Source: Desulfamplus magnetovallimortis (GTDB lineage: Bacteria; Desulfobacterota; Desulfobacteria; Desulfobacterales; Desulfobacteraceae). Taken from it: 64,000 nt of DNA. How positions within the stretch are numbered: position 1 is the first letter of the stretch; each line of letters starts with the position of its first letter. The stretch lies in assembly GCF_900170035.1 (NCBI RefSeq), contig NZ_LT828540.1:322960-386959 (forward strand), written 5' to 3'. The notes under the pieces are model-generated. The model was not told where the DNA came from and did not search any database. It saw only the letters and a list, made by a program, of their open reading frames with translations. This document shows, one piece after another, positions 1 to 11,807 of the stretch. The position numbers and the translations under genes are program-made.

Positions 1-10
1 TGCCCCCCAG

Positions 11-36
11 CCCCCTCTCCATCACTGGAGAGGGGG
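11..36. repeat. GC-rich hairpin of a dispersed repeat
   Basis: An 11-bp perfect stem (CCCCCTCTCCA / TGGAGAGGGGG) with a 4-base loop. The same stem recurs at 47877-47902, inside a short mobile element, and in decayed form near 62756-62800. It is a repeat core and is not followed by a T-tract as an intrinsic terminator would be. Confidence 0.6.
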
Positions 37-114
37 AGTTTGGGAAAGTTATTTCAGACTCATTCCTAAGTCTTTAACTATTTGATTATTTCTACTTTGT
101 TGTCTTCTTAAATT

Positions 115-205
115 GTCTGAATCAGGATAGTCAGGATTCACAGGATAAAAGGCCATTATGCAAATCTTGTTAATCCTGAACATCCTGGGCATCCTGATTC
201 AGACA
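115..205. repeat. Inverted repeat (CCTGATTCAGA family)
   Basis: The left arm starts GTCTGAATCAGGAT (115) and the right arm ends ATCCTGATTCAGAC (about 204), making a long imperfect dyad between the window start and mgtE. Half copies with the same words (ATCCTGATTCAG, TTATCCTGATTG) lie at about 22790-22830 and 26950-27000. Otherwise 1-276 shows no gene. Confidence 0.5.
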
Positions 206-276
206 CCAAAAATAGGAAGCTAAGATAAGCTAACAAAGTAGAATTATAAGGGGTTGAAAAATAAAAGAGGGAAACG

Positions 277-1644
277 ATGATGCAAAAAGATAAAAATGTA
301 ATACTTGCTGACAGTATAAAGCGTCTTCTTAGGCGGGGTGCAACCAAATCATTGCAGAAAATCATAAAAAAAACCCATGCCGCTGATCTCTCTCTTGTCT
401 TCAGGGAACTTTCAAAAAACAACCGCCTGAAAATGTTTAATCTGATGACAGACCCTGAACAGAAGGGCGTTCTTCTTTCAGAGCTTGAAGAGAGCATTTT
501 CCTGGAGCTGATTGCCCAGCTTGATCTTAAAGTGATTGTTGAAATCTTTGAGAATATGGCTGCTGATGATGTGGTCGAGCTTCTTGGATATCTTGAGGAG
601 GAGCTTGCAGACGCAATCCTTGAAAAGATGAAAAATGAGGACTCCCTGGAAGTTGAGCACCTCATGAGCTATGGAGAGGACACGGCAGGAAGCATAATGG
701 TGCCTGATTTCATTGCAATCAAGGAAAATATGGGGGCAAGTGATGTTATAAGCGCTCTTCAGAATGACTATGCAGATGTTGAGATGCCTTTTTACATCTA
801 CGTTGTGGATGAATATGGCAAACTTGTGGGGGTGTGTTCACTCCGGCAGCTTGTGGTGGTTCATCCCCAAAAACCTTTAAAGGAGTTTATGGCAACGGAT
901 ATTGTCTCTGTCAATACCTATACAGATCGTGAAGATGTGGCAGAGATTGTTGCACGCTATGACTATCTTGCGGTTCCGGTTGTTGATGATGATAATCGCC
1001 TTGTGGGTATTGTAACAGTTGATGATGTCATTGATATTATAAGTGAAGAGGCAACCGTTGATATTCTTAAAATGGCAGGTGTTGGTGAAGACTATATTGA
1101 AACCCAGACAATCTTCAGGGGAACCAGAATTCGTCTTCCATGGCTTTTTACAAGTTTTCTTGGGGGGCTTGCCGCTTTTTTCATAATAGGTGGTTTTGAG
1201 GCAAGTCTTGAAAAATACGCCTATCTTGCGGCATTTATTCCTGTTATCATGGGTATGGGTGGTAATATAGGAACACAATCTTCAACCATAGTTGTCCGTG
1301 GTATTGCCACCGGTAGAATAAATACAAGGGACTTGTGGTCGGTTGTATCAAAGGAACTTGCCATCGGAATAATACTTGGACTTGTTTATGGGCTTTTTAT
1401 AGGGGTTGTGGCAAAAATTCGTTTTTTTTCAGAACCTCTCTCCCTTCAGCTCTCCATTTCCGTATGTCTTGCTGTTATATCCTCCATGTCTGTTGCCGCC
1501 CTTGTGGGCTCTCTTGTTCCAATGCTTTTTGAAAAAGTCAACATTGATCCTGCGGTTGCTACAGGACCGTTTGTCACAACCTCTGTGGATATTGTAAGTG
1601 TTTATTGTTACTTCATGATTGCAACATTGTTACTGGGAATCTAA
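277..1644 (+). CDS. mgtE: Magnesium transporter MgtE
   Basis: A 455-residue MgtE-type Mg2+ channel of the inner membrane. The order is as in the family: an N-terminal helical superhelix (about 1-125), a tandem CBS pair (about 130-255, including PVVDDDNRLVGIVTVDD) that senses cytosolic Mg2+, then a five-helix pore region (about 280-455) with the signature GMGGNIGTQSSTIVVRG. Length is normal for the family. A GAGG ribosome site lies just upstream; the first codon may be the ATG at 277 or at 280. No Mg2+ riboswitch is obvious upstream, where only the 115-205 inverted repeat is seen. It is followed by repeats and seems to be a single-gene unit. Confidence 0.95.
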   Translation: MMQKDKNVILADSIKRLLRRGATKSLQKIIKKTHAADLSLVFRELSKNNRLKMFNLMTDPEQKGVLLSELEESIFLELIAQLDLKVIVEIFENMAADDVVELLGYLEEELADAILEKMKNEDSLEVEHLMSYGEDTAGSIMVPDFIAIKENMGASDVISALQNDYADVEMPFYIYVVDEYGKLVGVCSLRQLVVVHPQKPLKEFMATDIVSVNTYTDREDVAEIVARYDYLAVPVVDDDNRLVGIVTVDDVIDIISEEATVDILKMAGVGEDYIETQTIFRGTRIRLPWLFTSFLGGLAAFFIIGGFEASLEKYAYLAAFIPVIMGMGGNIGTQSSTIVVRGIATGRINTRDLWSVVSKELAIGIILGLVYGLFIGVVAKIRFFSEPLSLQLSISVCLAVISSMSVAALVGSLVPMLFEKVNIDPAVATGPFVTTSVDIVSVYCYFMIATLLLGI

Positions 1645-1648
1645 CCTT

Positions 1649-1685
1649 AACCCTCATAGTCAAATGAGATTTCGGCCACCCCCGA
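1649..1685. repeat. 37-bp dispersed repeat, copy 1
   Basis: Starts AACCCTCAT and ends GGCCACCCCCGA. Nearly the same 37 bases lie at 41031-41067. Both copies sit beside MITE-like elements and neither contains an open frame. Confidence 0.6.
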
Positions 1686-1755
1686 ATAAGGAAAATTGTA
1701 TCAATGTCCGGCATACTTCATATCAGATTTAAGTAGTTTACACTTCTTGTCTGGA

Positions 1756-1783
1756 GTAGAGACGCAATGCATTGCGTCTCTAC
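1756..1783. repeat. Perfect 28-bp palindrome, copy 1
   Basis: Arms GTAGAGACGCAATG and CATTGCGTCTCTAC are exact reverse complements with no loop. The same palindrome is at 56882-56909, in the same place inside the other 126-bp-subtype element. Confidence 0.85.
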
Positions 1784-1874
1784 CGTTGCGTCTTTACCGT
1801 TGCGTTTTTACCGTTGCGTCTTTACCGTTGCGTTTTTACCGTTGCGTCTTTACCGTTGCGTCTTTACCGTTGGG
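1781..1874. repeat. 14-bp tandem array inside E1
   Basis: About 6.7 units of TACCGTTGCGTYTT. The unit resembles the right arm of the adjoining palindrome (TTGCGTCTCTACC), so the array probably grew from it by slippage. An open frame runs through it into recO, but the real recO start is downstream. Confidence 0.85.
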
Positions 1875-1926
1875 TTATTTTGCCATTGAAAAAGTGTAAA
1901 CCGGCAAATGAAGGATGGCCAATTTC

Positions 1927-2032
1927 GGCAAGTTTCATTAATCAGTTTACACTTTCCCTATCACTATCCCCATTTTTAGGGATTGAGATCAAAAAAAGTG
2001 TAAACTACTTTTGGGGTAATATGAAACATGCC
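1927..2032 (+). mobile_element. MITE-like element E2 (106 bp)
   Basis: Ends GGCAAGTTTCAT and ATGAAACATGCC, inner arms AGTTTACACTTT and AAAGTGTAAACT. Perfect 8-bp flanks CCAATTTC (1919-1926 and 2033-2040). It landed in the flank of E1, so it is the younger of the two. It ends 45 bp before the recO start codon and may affect recO expression. Confidence 0.9.
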
Positions 2033-2077
2033 CCAATTTCCACTGTAAAATTTAAGATCTCAAGAAGAGAGTCTGCG

Positions 2078-2869
2078 ATGAAATCATTTTCAACTGATGC
2101 CATTCTTCTGAAGCGTATAGAGTATGGTGATTACGATTTAATAATCACCTACTTTACCCGTTCCATGGGCAAAATATCTGTTATGGCCAAAAATGCAAAA
2201 AAGAGTATGAAAAGGTTTGCAGGTGCACTGGATCCCTTTATTGCAATGAATATTGAGTGTTCGTGGCCTAAAAGGAAAAATGCCCTCCCGATATTAAATG
2301 GCCTGGAGCTTGAAAACCCTTTTGCCCATATACGCACATGTGCCACAAAGACAGGTTATGCAAGTTACTGGCTTGAGATGATAAATTCATGGATGGAAGA
2401 GGGCAGGCCGGATGATGATCTTTATGAGCTTATATACTATGTTCTGGAAAGCCTGAATGCCGGCCATATTCCGGCAGAGGTACTGAGCCTGCTTTTCCAG
2501 ATTCGGTTTATGGCCATATCCGGATTTACACCCAATATCACAAGTTGCGGCGATTGCGGTGTGTCACTTGATGAAATTCACCAGCAGATGGTGATATTTG
2601 ATTTAAAAGCAGGAAAACTTGTTTGTAATAAATGCTGTTCAAGCAGGGATATCTCTGGTGATGAGAACGGCGTTTTGGTTTCAAAAGGGACATTAAAACA
2701 ACTCTCCTGGATGAATACCAATGATATAAGACGGGCAGAGAGACTTAAGTTTTCAGTCAATGCCTTAAGGGAGGGAGAAAATCTTCTTGAAGGATTTATT
2801 CCCTGTCATATTGGCAGGAATCTGAGAAGTTTGATATTCCTGAAACGCATCAGACGATCTTTTTCTTAA
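2078..2869 (+). CDS. recO: DNA repair protein RecO
   Basis: 263 residues. RecO binds ssDNA and works with RecF/RecR to load RecA at gaps. The N-terminal OB-fold is visible (STDAILLKRIEYGDYDLIITYFT, shown by its core DAILLKRIEYGDYDLII), then a helical domain with a four-cysteine zinc site (CGDCG near residue 152 and CNKC near 184). I chose the ATG at 2078, preceded by AAGAAGAGAG, because the frame upstream translates only repeat DNA. In deltaproteobacteria recO often lies next to glyQS; here a GHMP kinase and a RelA-type gene separate them. Confidence 0.93.
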   Translation: MKSFSTDAILLKRIEYGDYDLIITYFTRSMGKISVMAKNAKKSMKRFAGALDPFIAMNIECSWPKRKNALPILNGLELENPFAHIRTCATKTGYASYWLEMINSWMEEGRPDDDLYELIYYVLESLNAGHIPAEVLSLLFQIRFMAISGFTPNITSCGDCGVSLDEIHQQMVIFDLKAGKLVCNKCCSSRDISGDENGVLVSKGTLKQLSWMNTNDIRRAERLKFSVNALREGENLLEGFIPCHIGRNLRSLIFLKRIRRSFS

Positions 2870-2878
2870 AGACTTTTT

Positions 2879-2984
2879 GGCATGCTTCATTTTTCAGTTT
2901 ACACTTTCCGGAGAGACAACTCTGAATGGCGTGAACCTCTCACAAAAGAGTGTAAAGTACTTTTGAGATCATATGAAGGATGCC
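2879..2984 (+). mobile_element. MITE-like element E3 (106 bp)
   Basis: Ends GGCATGCTTCAT and ATGAAGGATGCC, inner arms CAGTTTACACTTT and AGTGTAAAG. Flanks GACTTTTT (2871-2878) and GAATTTTT (2985-2992) match 7/8. A longer word, TTTTCTTAAAGACTTT, also occurs on both sides. It ends 68 bp before the GHMP kinase start. Confidence 0.85.
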
Positions 2985-3052
2985 GAATTTTTTCTTAAAG
3001 ACTTTCATGCATCGTTGTGATGCCATCGCTATCATGAGGGGTTATTTGAAAC

Positions 3053-4150
3053 ATGAACTTCAGAAAAATTCTTGAAAAACAGCCTGTAAAAGCGTCGGTA
3101 CCATGCCGTATTGATCTCGGAGGTACTCTGGATATAAGCACATTTTTCCTGCCGCTTGCCCATCTTGATCCGGCAACATTCAATATTGCCCTTAATATGA
3201 GAACAACAGTCACTTTGTATCCCTGGAAAGATAATCACATAAAAATCACTTCAAGGGGGTTTGAGGGAGCCGAATTTGAGGCGGAACTTGCACCATTTAA
3301 ACATTCAATGGGTTTGATGTTTGCTGTGGTTCGTTATTTTAACGGACACGGAGTTCATGTTCATATTGAATCCGCATCCCCGCCAAGAAGTGCTCTGGGT
3401 GGATCTTCAGCAGCGGCAGTTGCCATGATTGGAGCTTTTTTAACTGCCATGGGAAAAAATGTAGAGCCTTCACATGCGGCGCTGCTTGCCCACTATATTG
3501 AATCCAGTGTTGCAGGAGTTCCCTGCGGGTTACAAGATCAATTGGCTGCGGCCTGGGGGGGGATCAACTTCTGGCACTGGACAATGGACAGCCGTGGCGT
3601 GCAGTTTATCAGGGAAAATATTTCCGAAGGAGCTTCAGAAGGATATTCATGTGATGATATAAACAATCACATACTTGTTGCTTACTGCGGTATTCCCCAT
3701 GTTTCAAGTGATATCAACAAAAGATGGGTGAACCGGTTTCTTTCAGGAGAGGATCGTGATAAATGGAGAGATATCATTAATATAACACACATGTTTGTTG
3801 ATGCTTTTAAAAACCGGAATTACAGCCGGGCTGCTGAGTTGATGAACAAGGAGACCCGAATAAGAATGGAGATGACACCCGATGTCCTTGATCATACAGG
3901 CAGGCAATTTTTTGAAGCAGCCTCAAAAAGAGAATGCGGAGCAAGATTTACCGGTGCCGGAGGTGGTGGTTGTCTCTGGGCAATAGGAGAGTCAGAATCC
4001 ATTCAAGCTCTCAAGGAAGAGTGGAAAGACATAACCCATACTAAATATAATACAAAAGATAATACACCCCAATCCTCAAGTAACGATGAAGAAATCGGCG
4101 GTTTACTTTATACAGCGATTGATTTTCAGGGGATTTTGACCGATTTTTAA
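3053..4150 (+). CDS. GHMP-family sugar kinase
   Basis: 365 residues of the GHMP kinase superfamily (galactokinase, homoserine, mevalonate and heptose kinases). The glycine/serine-rich ATP loop is PPRSALGGSSAAAVA (about 112-126) and the C-terminal GHMP motif is FTGAGGGGCLWAIG (about 299-312). The N-terminal PCRIDLGGTLD resembles the substrate loop of heptose-7-phosphate and fucose kinases, so a sugar substrate is more likely than mevalonate. No sugar-nucleotide genes are adjacent to narrow this down. The 170 bp that follow (4151-4320) are AT-rich with no gene. Confidence 0.8.
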   Translation: MNFRKILEKQPVKASVPCRIDLGGTLDISTFFLPLAHLDPATFNIALNMRTTVTLYPWKDNHIKITSRGFEGAEFEAELAPFKHSMGLMFAVVRYFNGHGVHVHIESASPPRSALGGSSAAAVAMIGAFLTAMGKNVEPSHAALLAHYIESSVAGVPCGLQDQLAAAWGGINFWHWTMDSRGVQFIRENISEGASEGYSCDDINNHILVAYCGIPHVSSDINKRWVNRFLSGEDRDKWRDIINITHMFVDAFKNRNYSRAAELMNKETRIRMEMTPDVLDHTGRQFFEAASKRECGARFTGAGGGGCLWAIGESESIQALKEEWKDITHTKYNTKDNTPQSSSNDEEIGGLLYTAIDFQGILTDF

Positions 4151-4320
4151 GTACCTTAAAGAATGAGCACGAAATAACATTCCCATTTTAAAATATACAT
4201 ATTATCAGATTGAATGGGTCTGTATTATGGAAATGGGTAAATTGTAAAAATTTCATCCCTTAGTTGGTCAGACACTTAGCTAAAATCGATATAATGACTA
4301 ATCTATAAAAGAAAATAATT

Positions 4321-5364
4321 ATGGTTTTATCCACACCTAAGTACTCTAAATCACAAGTTAATAAGGCAGGAGAGATCCTGATAAAAGATAACCCTTCGAT
4401 GAACGAATGGATGTGGGCATATGATGTTTTAGATAATTGGCGGTCATGTCATGGATATCCGATAAATACCTTTCAGGCGACTCTGCGTAATAAGTTGAAA
4501 GCTGTTGATAAAGATGCCCTTGTGGCCCAGCGATTGAAACGGATGCCTTCAATTATCAGCAAGCTCAAACGCTTCAGATCAATGAAACTGGCTCGGATGC
4601 AGGACATAGGGGGATTAAGATCTGTTGTATCAGATATGGAGAAAGTCCGTGAACTTGAAAAAAATTACAGAAAAAGCAGGTTTAATCATGATCTAGTTTC
4701 AATAAAAGATTATATCAGCAACCCTAAAGAATCAGGATATAGAAGCATACATCTTGTGTATAAATATAGTAACAGTAAAGCTCCCGAATACAACGGACTG
4801 CATATAGAATTGCAAATCCGGTCAAAATTACAGCATTATTGGGCAACCGCTGTGGAGACAATGGGAACATTTCTGGAGTATGCACTGAAGTCAAGCGAGG
4901 GGCCGCAAGAGTGGCTAAATTTTTTTTCTTTAACCGGCTGTGCTTTTGCTTATCTGGAAAATACCCCGCCTGTTCCCGGCTATAAAGGAAAAAGCAGGGA
5001 AGACATATATTCTGAAACTTTAAATGAGGCAGAAAGGCTATGTATTTACGATAGATTACAGGCATTTTCGATAGTAGCCAAAAGGATTCGCATAGAAAAA
5101 AAACAGGGTTCTTACCATCTTATCATACTTGACCTTGACCAAAAGATTGTTTCAGTCCAGACATATTCACGAAGATATCTTGAAACAGCAAACAGAGAAT
5201 ATGCCAAATACGAAAAACGTATCTCTATGGGAGAAAATCTTCAGGTAGTACTTGTTTCCGCAGGCTCTGTTGATAATCTTCGCCGTGCCTATCCCAATTA
5301 TTTTCTGGATACAGGAGAATTTATCAATCAATTGAGAAAGCTTGATGAAATTTCAAAAAGCTAA
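4321..5364 (+). CDS. RelA/SpoT-domain nucleotidyltransferase
   Basis: 347 residues with a (p)ppGpp-synthetase-like fold. Visible pieces are LARMQDIGGLRSVV (about 96-109), NPKESGYRSIHLVYK (about 138-152) and HIELQIRSKLQHYWATAVE (about 161-179), matching the synthetase motifs around the catalytic Asp and the E.Q.R block. There is no HD hydrolase domain and no TGS or ACT domain, so this resembles a small alarmone synthetase or a related toxin-like RelA/SpoT protein. The C-terminal 150 residues are of unknown type. Product identity is not predictable from sequence. The ribosome site is weak. Confidence 0.75.
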   Translation: MVLSTPKYSKSQVNKAGEILIKDNPSMNEWMWAYDVLDNWRSCHGYPINTFQATLRNKLKAVDKDALVAQRLKRMPSIISKLKRFRSMKLARMQDIGGLRSVVSDMEKVRELEKNYRKSRFNHDLVSIKDYISNPKESGYRSIHLVYKYSNSKAPEYNGLHIELQIRSKLQHYWATAVETMGTFLEYALKSSEGPQEWLNFFSLTGCAFAYLENTPPVPGYKGKSREDIYSETLNEAERLCIYDRLQAFSIVAKRIRIEKKQGSYHLIILDLDQKIVSVQTYSRRYLETANREYAKYEKRISMGENLQVVLVSAGSVDNLRRAYPNYFLDTGEFINQLRKLDEISKS

Positions 5365-5410
5365 CCAGCATTTTATTTTTCATTGAATACTGAAAATAAA
5401 AAATATAATG

Positions 5411-5434
5411 GGTAACTTTGATTAAAGTTATCCG
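5411..5434. terminator. Possible hairpin between the RelA-type gene and glyQ
   Basis: GGTAACTTT-GATT-AAAGTTATCC forms a 9-10 bp stem in the 100-bp spacer; a second weak hairpin of A/T-rich arms lies at 5371-5401. There is no clear T-tract, so the terminator reading is tentative. Confidence 0.3.
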
Positions 5435-5464
5435 CAACAAAAAATGACAGAAGCGAGATAAAAA

Positions 5465-6346
5465 ATGAATTTTCAAGATGTAATCCTAAATTTACAGAAA
5501 TTCTGGGCAGACAAGGGATGTGTGTTAATACAGTCCTATGACGAGGAGGTAGGAGCAGGAACTTTTCATCATGCGACCCTCCTCAAATCACTTGGCCCGG
5601 AGCCATGGAAAACAGCCTATGTTCAGCCTTCTCGGCGCCCAACAGACGGCCGGTATGGTGAAAACCCCAACCGCCTTCAACACTATTACCAGTATCAGGT
5701 ATTGTTGAAACCTTCTCCGCCTGATGTGCAGCAGCAGTTCCTTGACAGCCTGAAAGTTATAGGAATTGACCCCATGGATCATGATATCCGGTTTGTTGAA
5801 GATGACTGGGAATCTCCGACACTTGGTGCATCTGGTCTTGGCTGGGAGGTTTGGTTAGATGGCATGGAAGTAACCCAGTTCACATATTTTCAGATGGCAG
5901 GAAGTCTTGAGCTGAAGCCTGTATCGGTGGAGCTTACCTATGGTCTTGAGAGGCTCTGCATGTATCTCCAGGGCGTTGATAATGTATATGACCTTAAATG
6001 GAATGATACCATAACCTACGGGGATGTCTATCATCAGCAGGAGGTTGAACAGTCACGTTTTAACTTTGAAGTGGCAGATATTGAAATGCTTTTTGATCTT
6101 TTCAAAAAATATGAGACAGAAGCACATCGTATTGTCAAACAGGGTTTTGTTCTGCCTGCCTATGAATTCTGCCTTAAATGTTCCCATACATTCAACCTCC
6201 TGGACGCAAGGGGAGCCATAAGTGTAACCGAGCGTACCGGATATATCGGAAGAATCCGTAATATTGCAAGGGAGTGCGCCAAAGCCTATGTGGCACAGAG
6301 GGAAGCACTTGGATATCCACTTTTAAGAGATGAAAAACAGGTGTAA
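5465..6346 (+). CDS. glyQ: Glycyl-tRNA synthetase alpha subunit
   Basis: 293 residues of the bacterial alpha2beta2-type GlyRS catalytic subunit, which activates glycine and charges tRNA-Gly. Class II features include [35 protein letters not shown] and [15 protein letters not shown]. Length matches the family. The gene is followed two bases later by glyS, a standard operon. Confidence 0.97.
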   Translation: MNFQDVILNLQKFWADKGCVLIQSYDEEVGAGTFHHATLLKSLGPEPWKTAYVQPSRRPTDGRYGENPNRLQHYYQYQVLLKPSPPDVQQQFLDSLKVIGIDPMDHDIRFVEDDWESPTLGASGLGWEVWLDGMEVTQFTYFQMAGSLELKPVSVELTYGLERLCMYLQGVDNVYDLKWNDTITYGDVYHQQEVEQSRFNFEVADIEMLFDLFKKYETEAHRIVKQGFVLPAYEFCLKCSHTFNLLDARGAISVTERTGYIGRIRNIARECAKAYVAQREALGYPLLRDEKQV

Positions 6347-6348
6347 TC

Positions 6349-8448
6349 ATGAGTGATTTGTTAATAGAGATCGGTGCTGAAGAGATTCCCGCCGGATATA
6401 TTGTTCCAGCCCTTGATGCTTTCAGGGAAAGCGTGCTTAAAGCCCTTGAAAAAAACCGAATTGAGTATGGAGATGCAAAGTGCTTTGGTACACCACGTCG
6501 CCTTGCCCTGATGGTAAAGGATGTAGGAGAGATGCAGCAGGCTGAAACTGTAACAATTACAGGCCCTCCTGCAAGCGCAGGTTTTGATAAGAATGGCAAT
6601 CCAACAATTGCTGCTGAAAAATTTGCTGAAAAAGCCGGAGTCAAGGTAGATGAAATAAAGATTGTGGATACTCCTAAAGGTCAATATCTCAGTGCCATAA
6701 AGACAGAAAAGTGCGAAGTCTCTGCAACCATCATTGAAGCAATGCTGCCCGAGCTTATTCTTGGAATTCCATTTCCAAAGAGCATGAGATGGGGAGATTT
6801 CAGCATAAGCTTTGCCCGTCCAATCATCTCACTTATGGCTCTTCTCGGTGAAACAGTTCTTGATTTCAGGCTGGAAGATATTCGATCATCCAACGAAACG
6901 TTTGGACATCCATTCATGCATCCAGGGCGGTTCAAGGTTGCAAACCCTTCAGAATACACGAAAGTCTTAAGGGATGCAGGTGTAATTGTTGACATGGATG
7001 AGAGAAAGCAGCTAATGCGGGAAAAAATCGAATCAGTTGCTAAAGAAAACAACAGTAAGGTGCTTGCAGATGAAAACCTTATTGATATTGTATGTAATCT
7101 GGTGGAATATCCCTTTCCGGTACTGGGCAAATTTGATGACGAGTTTCTTGAAGTACCTGACGAGGTTTTGATAACTGCAATGAGGGAGCATCAGAAATAC
7201 TTCTCCCTTGTGGATGATAAAGGCAGCCTCAAACCCTGTTTTATTGCTGTTAACAACACCCGTACAAGGGATATGAATATTGTTGCAAAGGGTCATGAAA
7301 AAGTATTGAGAGCTCGTCTTTCCGATGCAAAATTTTTCTATAAGGTAGATCTTGAATCCACCATGGATAAGTTTGCCGAAAAACTTAAAAAAGTCACTTT
7401 CCATGCCCAGCTTGGATCAATGTTTGAAAAAAGAGAACGCCTTGTTCAGCTTGTCTCTTTACTGGCAGAGCTTCCTGAAAACGCAGAAATTTCTGCCCTG
7501 AAAGCCGATCTCATACGTGCAGCAGAGCTTTGCAAAGCTGACCTTGTAAGCCAGATGGTTATAGAATTTACAAACCTTCAGGGCATTATCGGAAGAAGAT
7601 ATGCTGAAAAGGGAGGAGAAACAGCAGAGGTTGCAAGGGCAATTGAAGAGCACTACAGACCCACACATTCAGGGGGGCAACTTCCAGAAACCCTTACAGG
7701 AAGGCTTCTTGCCATTGCTGACAAGATAGATACCATCTGCGGATGTTTTGCAATTGACCTTGTTCCAACAGGAGCATCTGATCCCTATGCACTGAGACGT
7801 CAAAGCATTGGTATCCTTCAAATAATGCTGGACTCAGGTTTTACATTTTCCCTTAAAGTTCTTGTTGAAAAATCTGTTGCTCTCTATTTTTCTGACAAAA
7901 AGACAATTTATGTTGCTGACAAAAAGAAACAGGCTCAAATTGTTGAAAATATCATTGGTTTTATCAAGACAAGGATGACAAATATGCTTGTGGAGCAGGG
8001 TTATACAAGGGAAGCTGTAGCTTCAGCAATCTCTGTATCCTGTGATAATCTCCCTGATACCCTTCTAAGGGTAAAGGCTCTGGATCTTCTCAGGAAGGCT
8101 CCTGATTTTGAGCCTCTTTCAGCCGCATTCAAGAGGGTTGTAAATATTTTGAAAAAAGCTGACCTTGAAGAACTTCCTGAAGTTAATGACGGGCTTTTTG
8201 AAAACGGAGCAGAAAAAAAATTGTACAGTGCCTGTACAGGCGTAGCAAGCAGGGTAAATGAGTTAACAAAAAATGGCAATTACGATGCAGCACTAAAGGA
8301 GATTGCTGCCATTCGCCCTGATGTGGATCATTTTTTTGATGATGTTATGGTTATGGTTGATGACAAAGCTGTAAGAAAAAACAGGATTGCACTACTTTCA
8401 GCCGTGGCAGCCATTTTTGAAAATATTGCTGATTTTTCACAAATATAA
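6349..8448 (+). CDS. glyS: Glycyl-tRNA synthetase beta subunit
   Basis: 699 residues, the usual size for the beta subunit that binds tRNA. It begins LLIEIGAEEIPAGYI, the family N-terminal signature, contains an HD-like helical domain in the middle and ends with a DALR-type anticodon-binding region (FFDDVMVMVDDKAVRKNRIALL, core FDDVMVMVDDKAVRKNR). It starts two bases after glyQ stops, so the two are translated from one message. Confidence 0.97.
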   Translation: MSDLLIEIGAEEIPAGYIVPALDAFRESVLKALEKNRIEYGDAKCFGTPRRLALMVKDVGEMQQAETVTITGPPASAGFDKNGNPTIAAEKFAEKAGVKVDEIKIVDTPKGQYLSAIKTEKCEVSATIIEAMLPELILGIPFPKSMRWGDFSISFARPIISLMALLGETVLDFRLEDIRSSNETFGHPFMHPGRFKVANPSEYTKVLRDAGVIVDMDERKQLMREKIESVAKENNSKVLADENLIDIVCNLVEYPFPVLGKFDDEFLEVPDEVLITAMREHQKYFSLVDDKGSLKPCFIAVNNTRTRDMNIVAKGHEKVLRARLSDAKFFYKVDLESTMDKFAEKLKKVTFHAQLGSMFEKRERLVQLVSLLAELPENAEISALKADLIRAAELCKADLVSQMVIEFTNLQGIIGRRYAEKGGETAEVARAIEEHYRPTHSGGQLPETLTGRLLAIADKIDTICGCFAIDLVPTGASDPYALRRQSIGILQIMLDSGFTFSLKVLVEKSVALYFSDKKTIYVADKKKQAQIVENIIGFIKTRMTNMLVEQGYTREAVASAISVSCDNLPDTLLRVKALDLLRKAPDFEPLSAAFKRVVNILKKADLEELPEVNDGLFENGAEKKLYSACTGVASRVNELTKNGNYDAALKEIAAIRPDVDHFFDDVMVMVDDKAVRKNRIALLSAVAAIFENIADFSQI

Positions 8449-8459
8449 AGACAAAAACA

Positions 8460-8566
8460 AAGCATCCTTTATTTCCCAGTTTACACTTTCCGGAGATAAA
8501 ACACTGAGTGTCAGGAGTCTATCACAAAAAAGTGTAAAATACTTTTGGGGGAATATGAAGAATGCC
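8460..8566 (+). mobile_element. MITE-like element E4 (107 bp)
   Basis: Ends AAGCATCCTTTAT (slightly decayed) and ATGAAGAATGCC, inner arms CAGTTTACACTTT and AAAGTGTAAA. Perfect 8-bp flanks CAAAAACA at 8452-8459 and 8567-8574. It lies directly after glyS and 30 bp before the next start codon. Confidence 0.85.
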
Positions 8567-8824
8567 CAAAAACACTATCAAAAGGAGTCGTTGCAATGGC
8601 AGGAGGATATGATCCTGAAAAAGATAAAACCCTGAATGAATGGAAATGTGAAGAGACAGGTCTTATGATTTCTATTCATCAGTATGCAGATGGAGAGCCT
8701 AAACTTCAGATAGGCCCCAGAATACTCAAGAAAAAAGATGGTACAGACCGTGTACCCTCCAAGGCAGGTCGTCTAAGCATTGAAGATGTAATGTGGATTT
8801 ATGACATCATAGATGAGGTAAAAG

Positions 8825-11780
<2,956 letters not shown>

Positions 11781-11807
11781 CCGAAAGATAAGGAAAAGGA
11801 GCATTCA

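Larger units (their letters stand above)
1710..1919 (-). mobile_element. MITE-like element E1 (expanded 126-bp subtype)
   Basis: Outer ends GGCATACTTCAT and ATGAAGGATGGC, inner arms AGTTTACACTT and AAAGTGTAAAC. Flanked by CAATGTCC (1702-1709) and CAATTTCC (1920-1926 plus base 2041 once the neighbouring element E2 is removed), a 7/8 target duplication. It carries the same central 28-bp palindrome as the element at 56830-56955, in reverse orientation. Its extra length (about 84 bp) equals six units of the 14-bp tandem array at 1781-1874. It lies between mgtE and recO. Confidence 0.85.

Noticed and set aside
1772-2077. N-terminal extension of RecO through the tandem repeat
   Set aside because: The extension translates repeat and MITE DNA (RCVFTVA-type peptides), has no similarity to RecO, and a better start with a ribosome site is at 2078.
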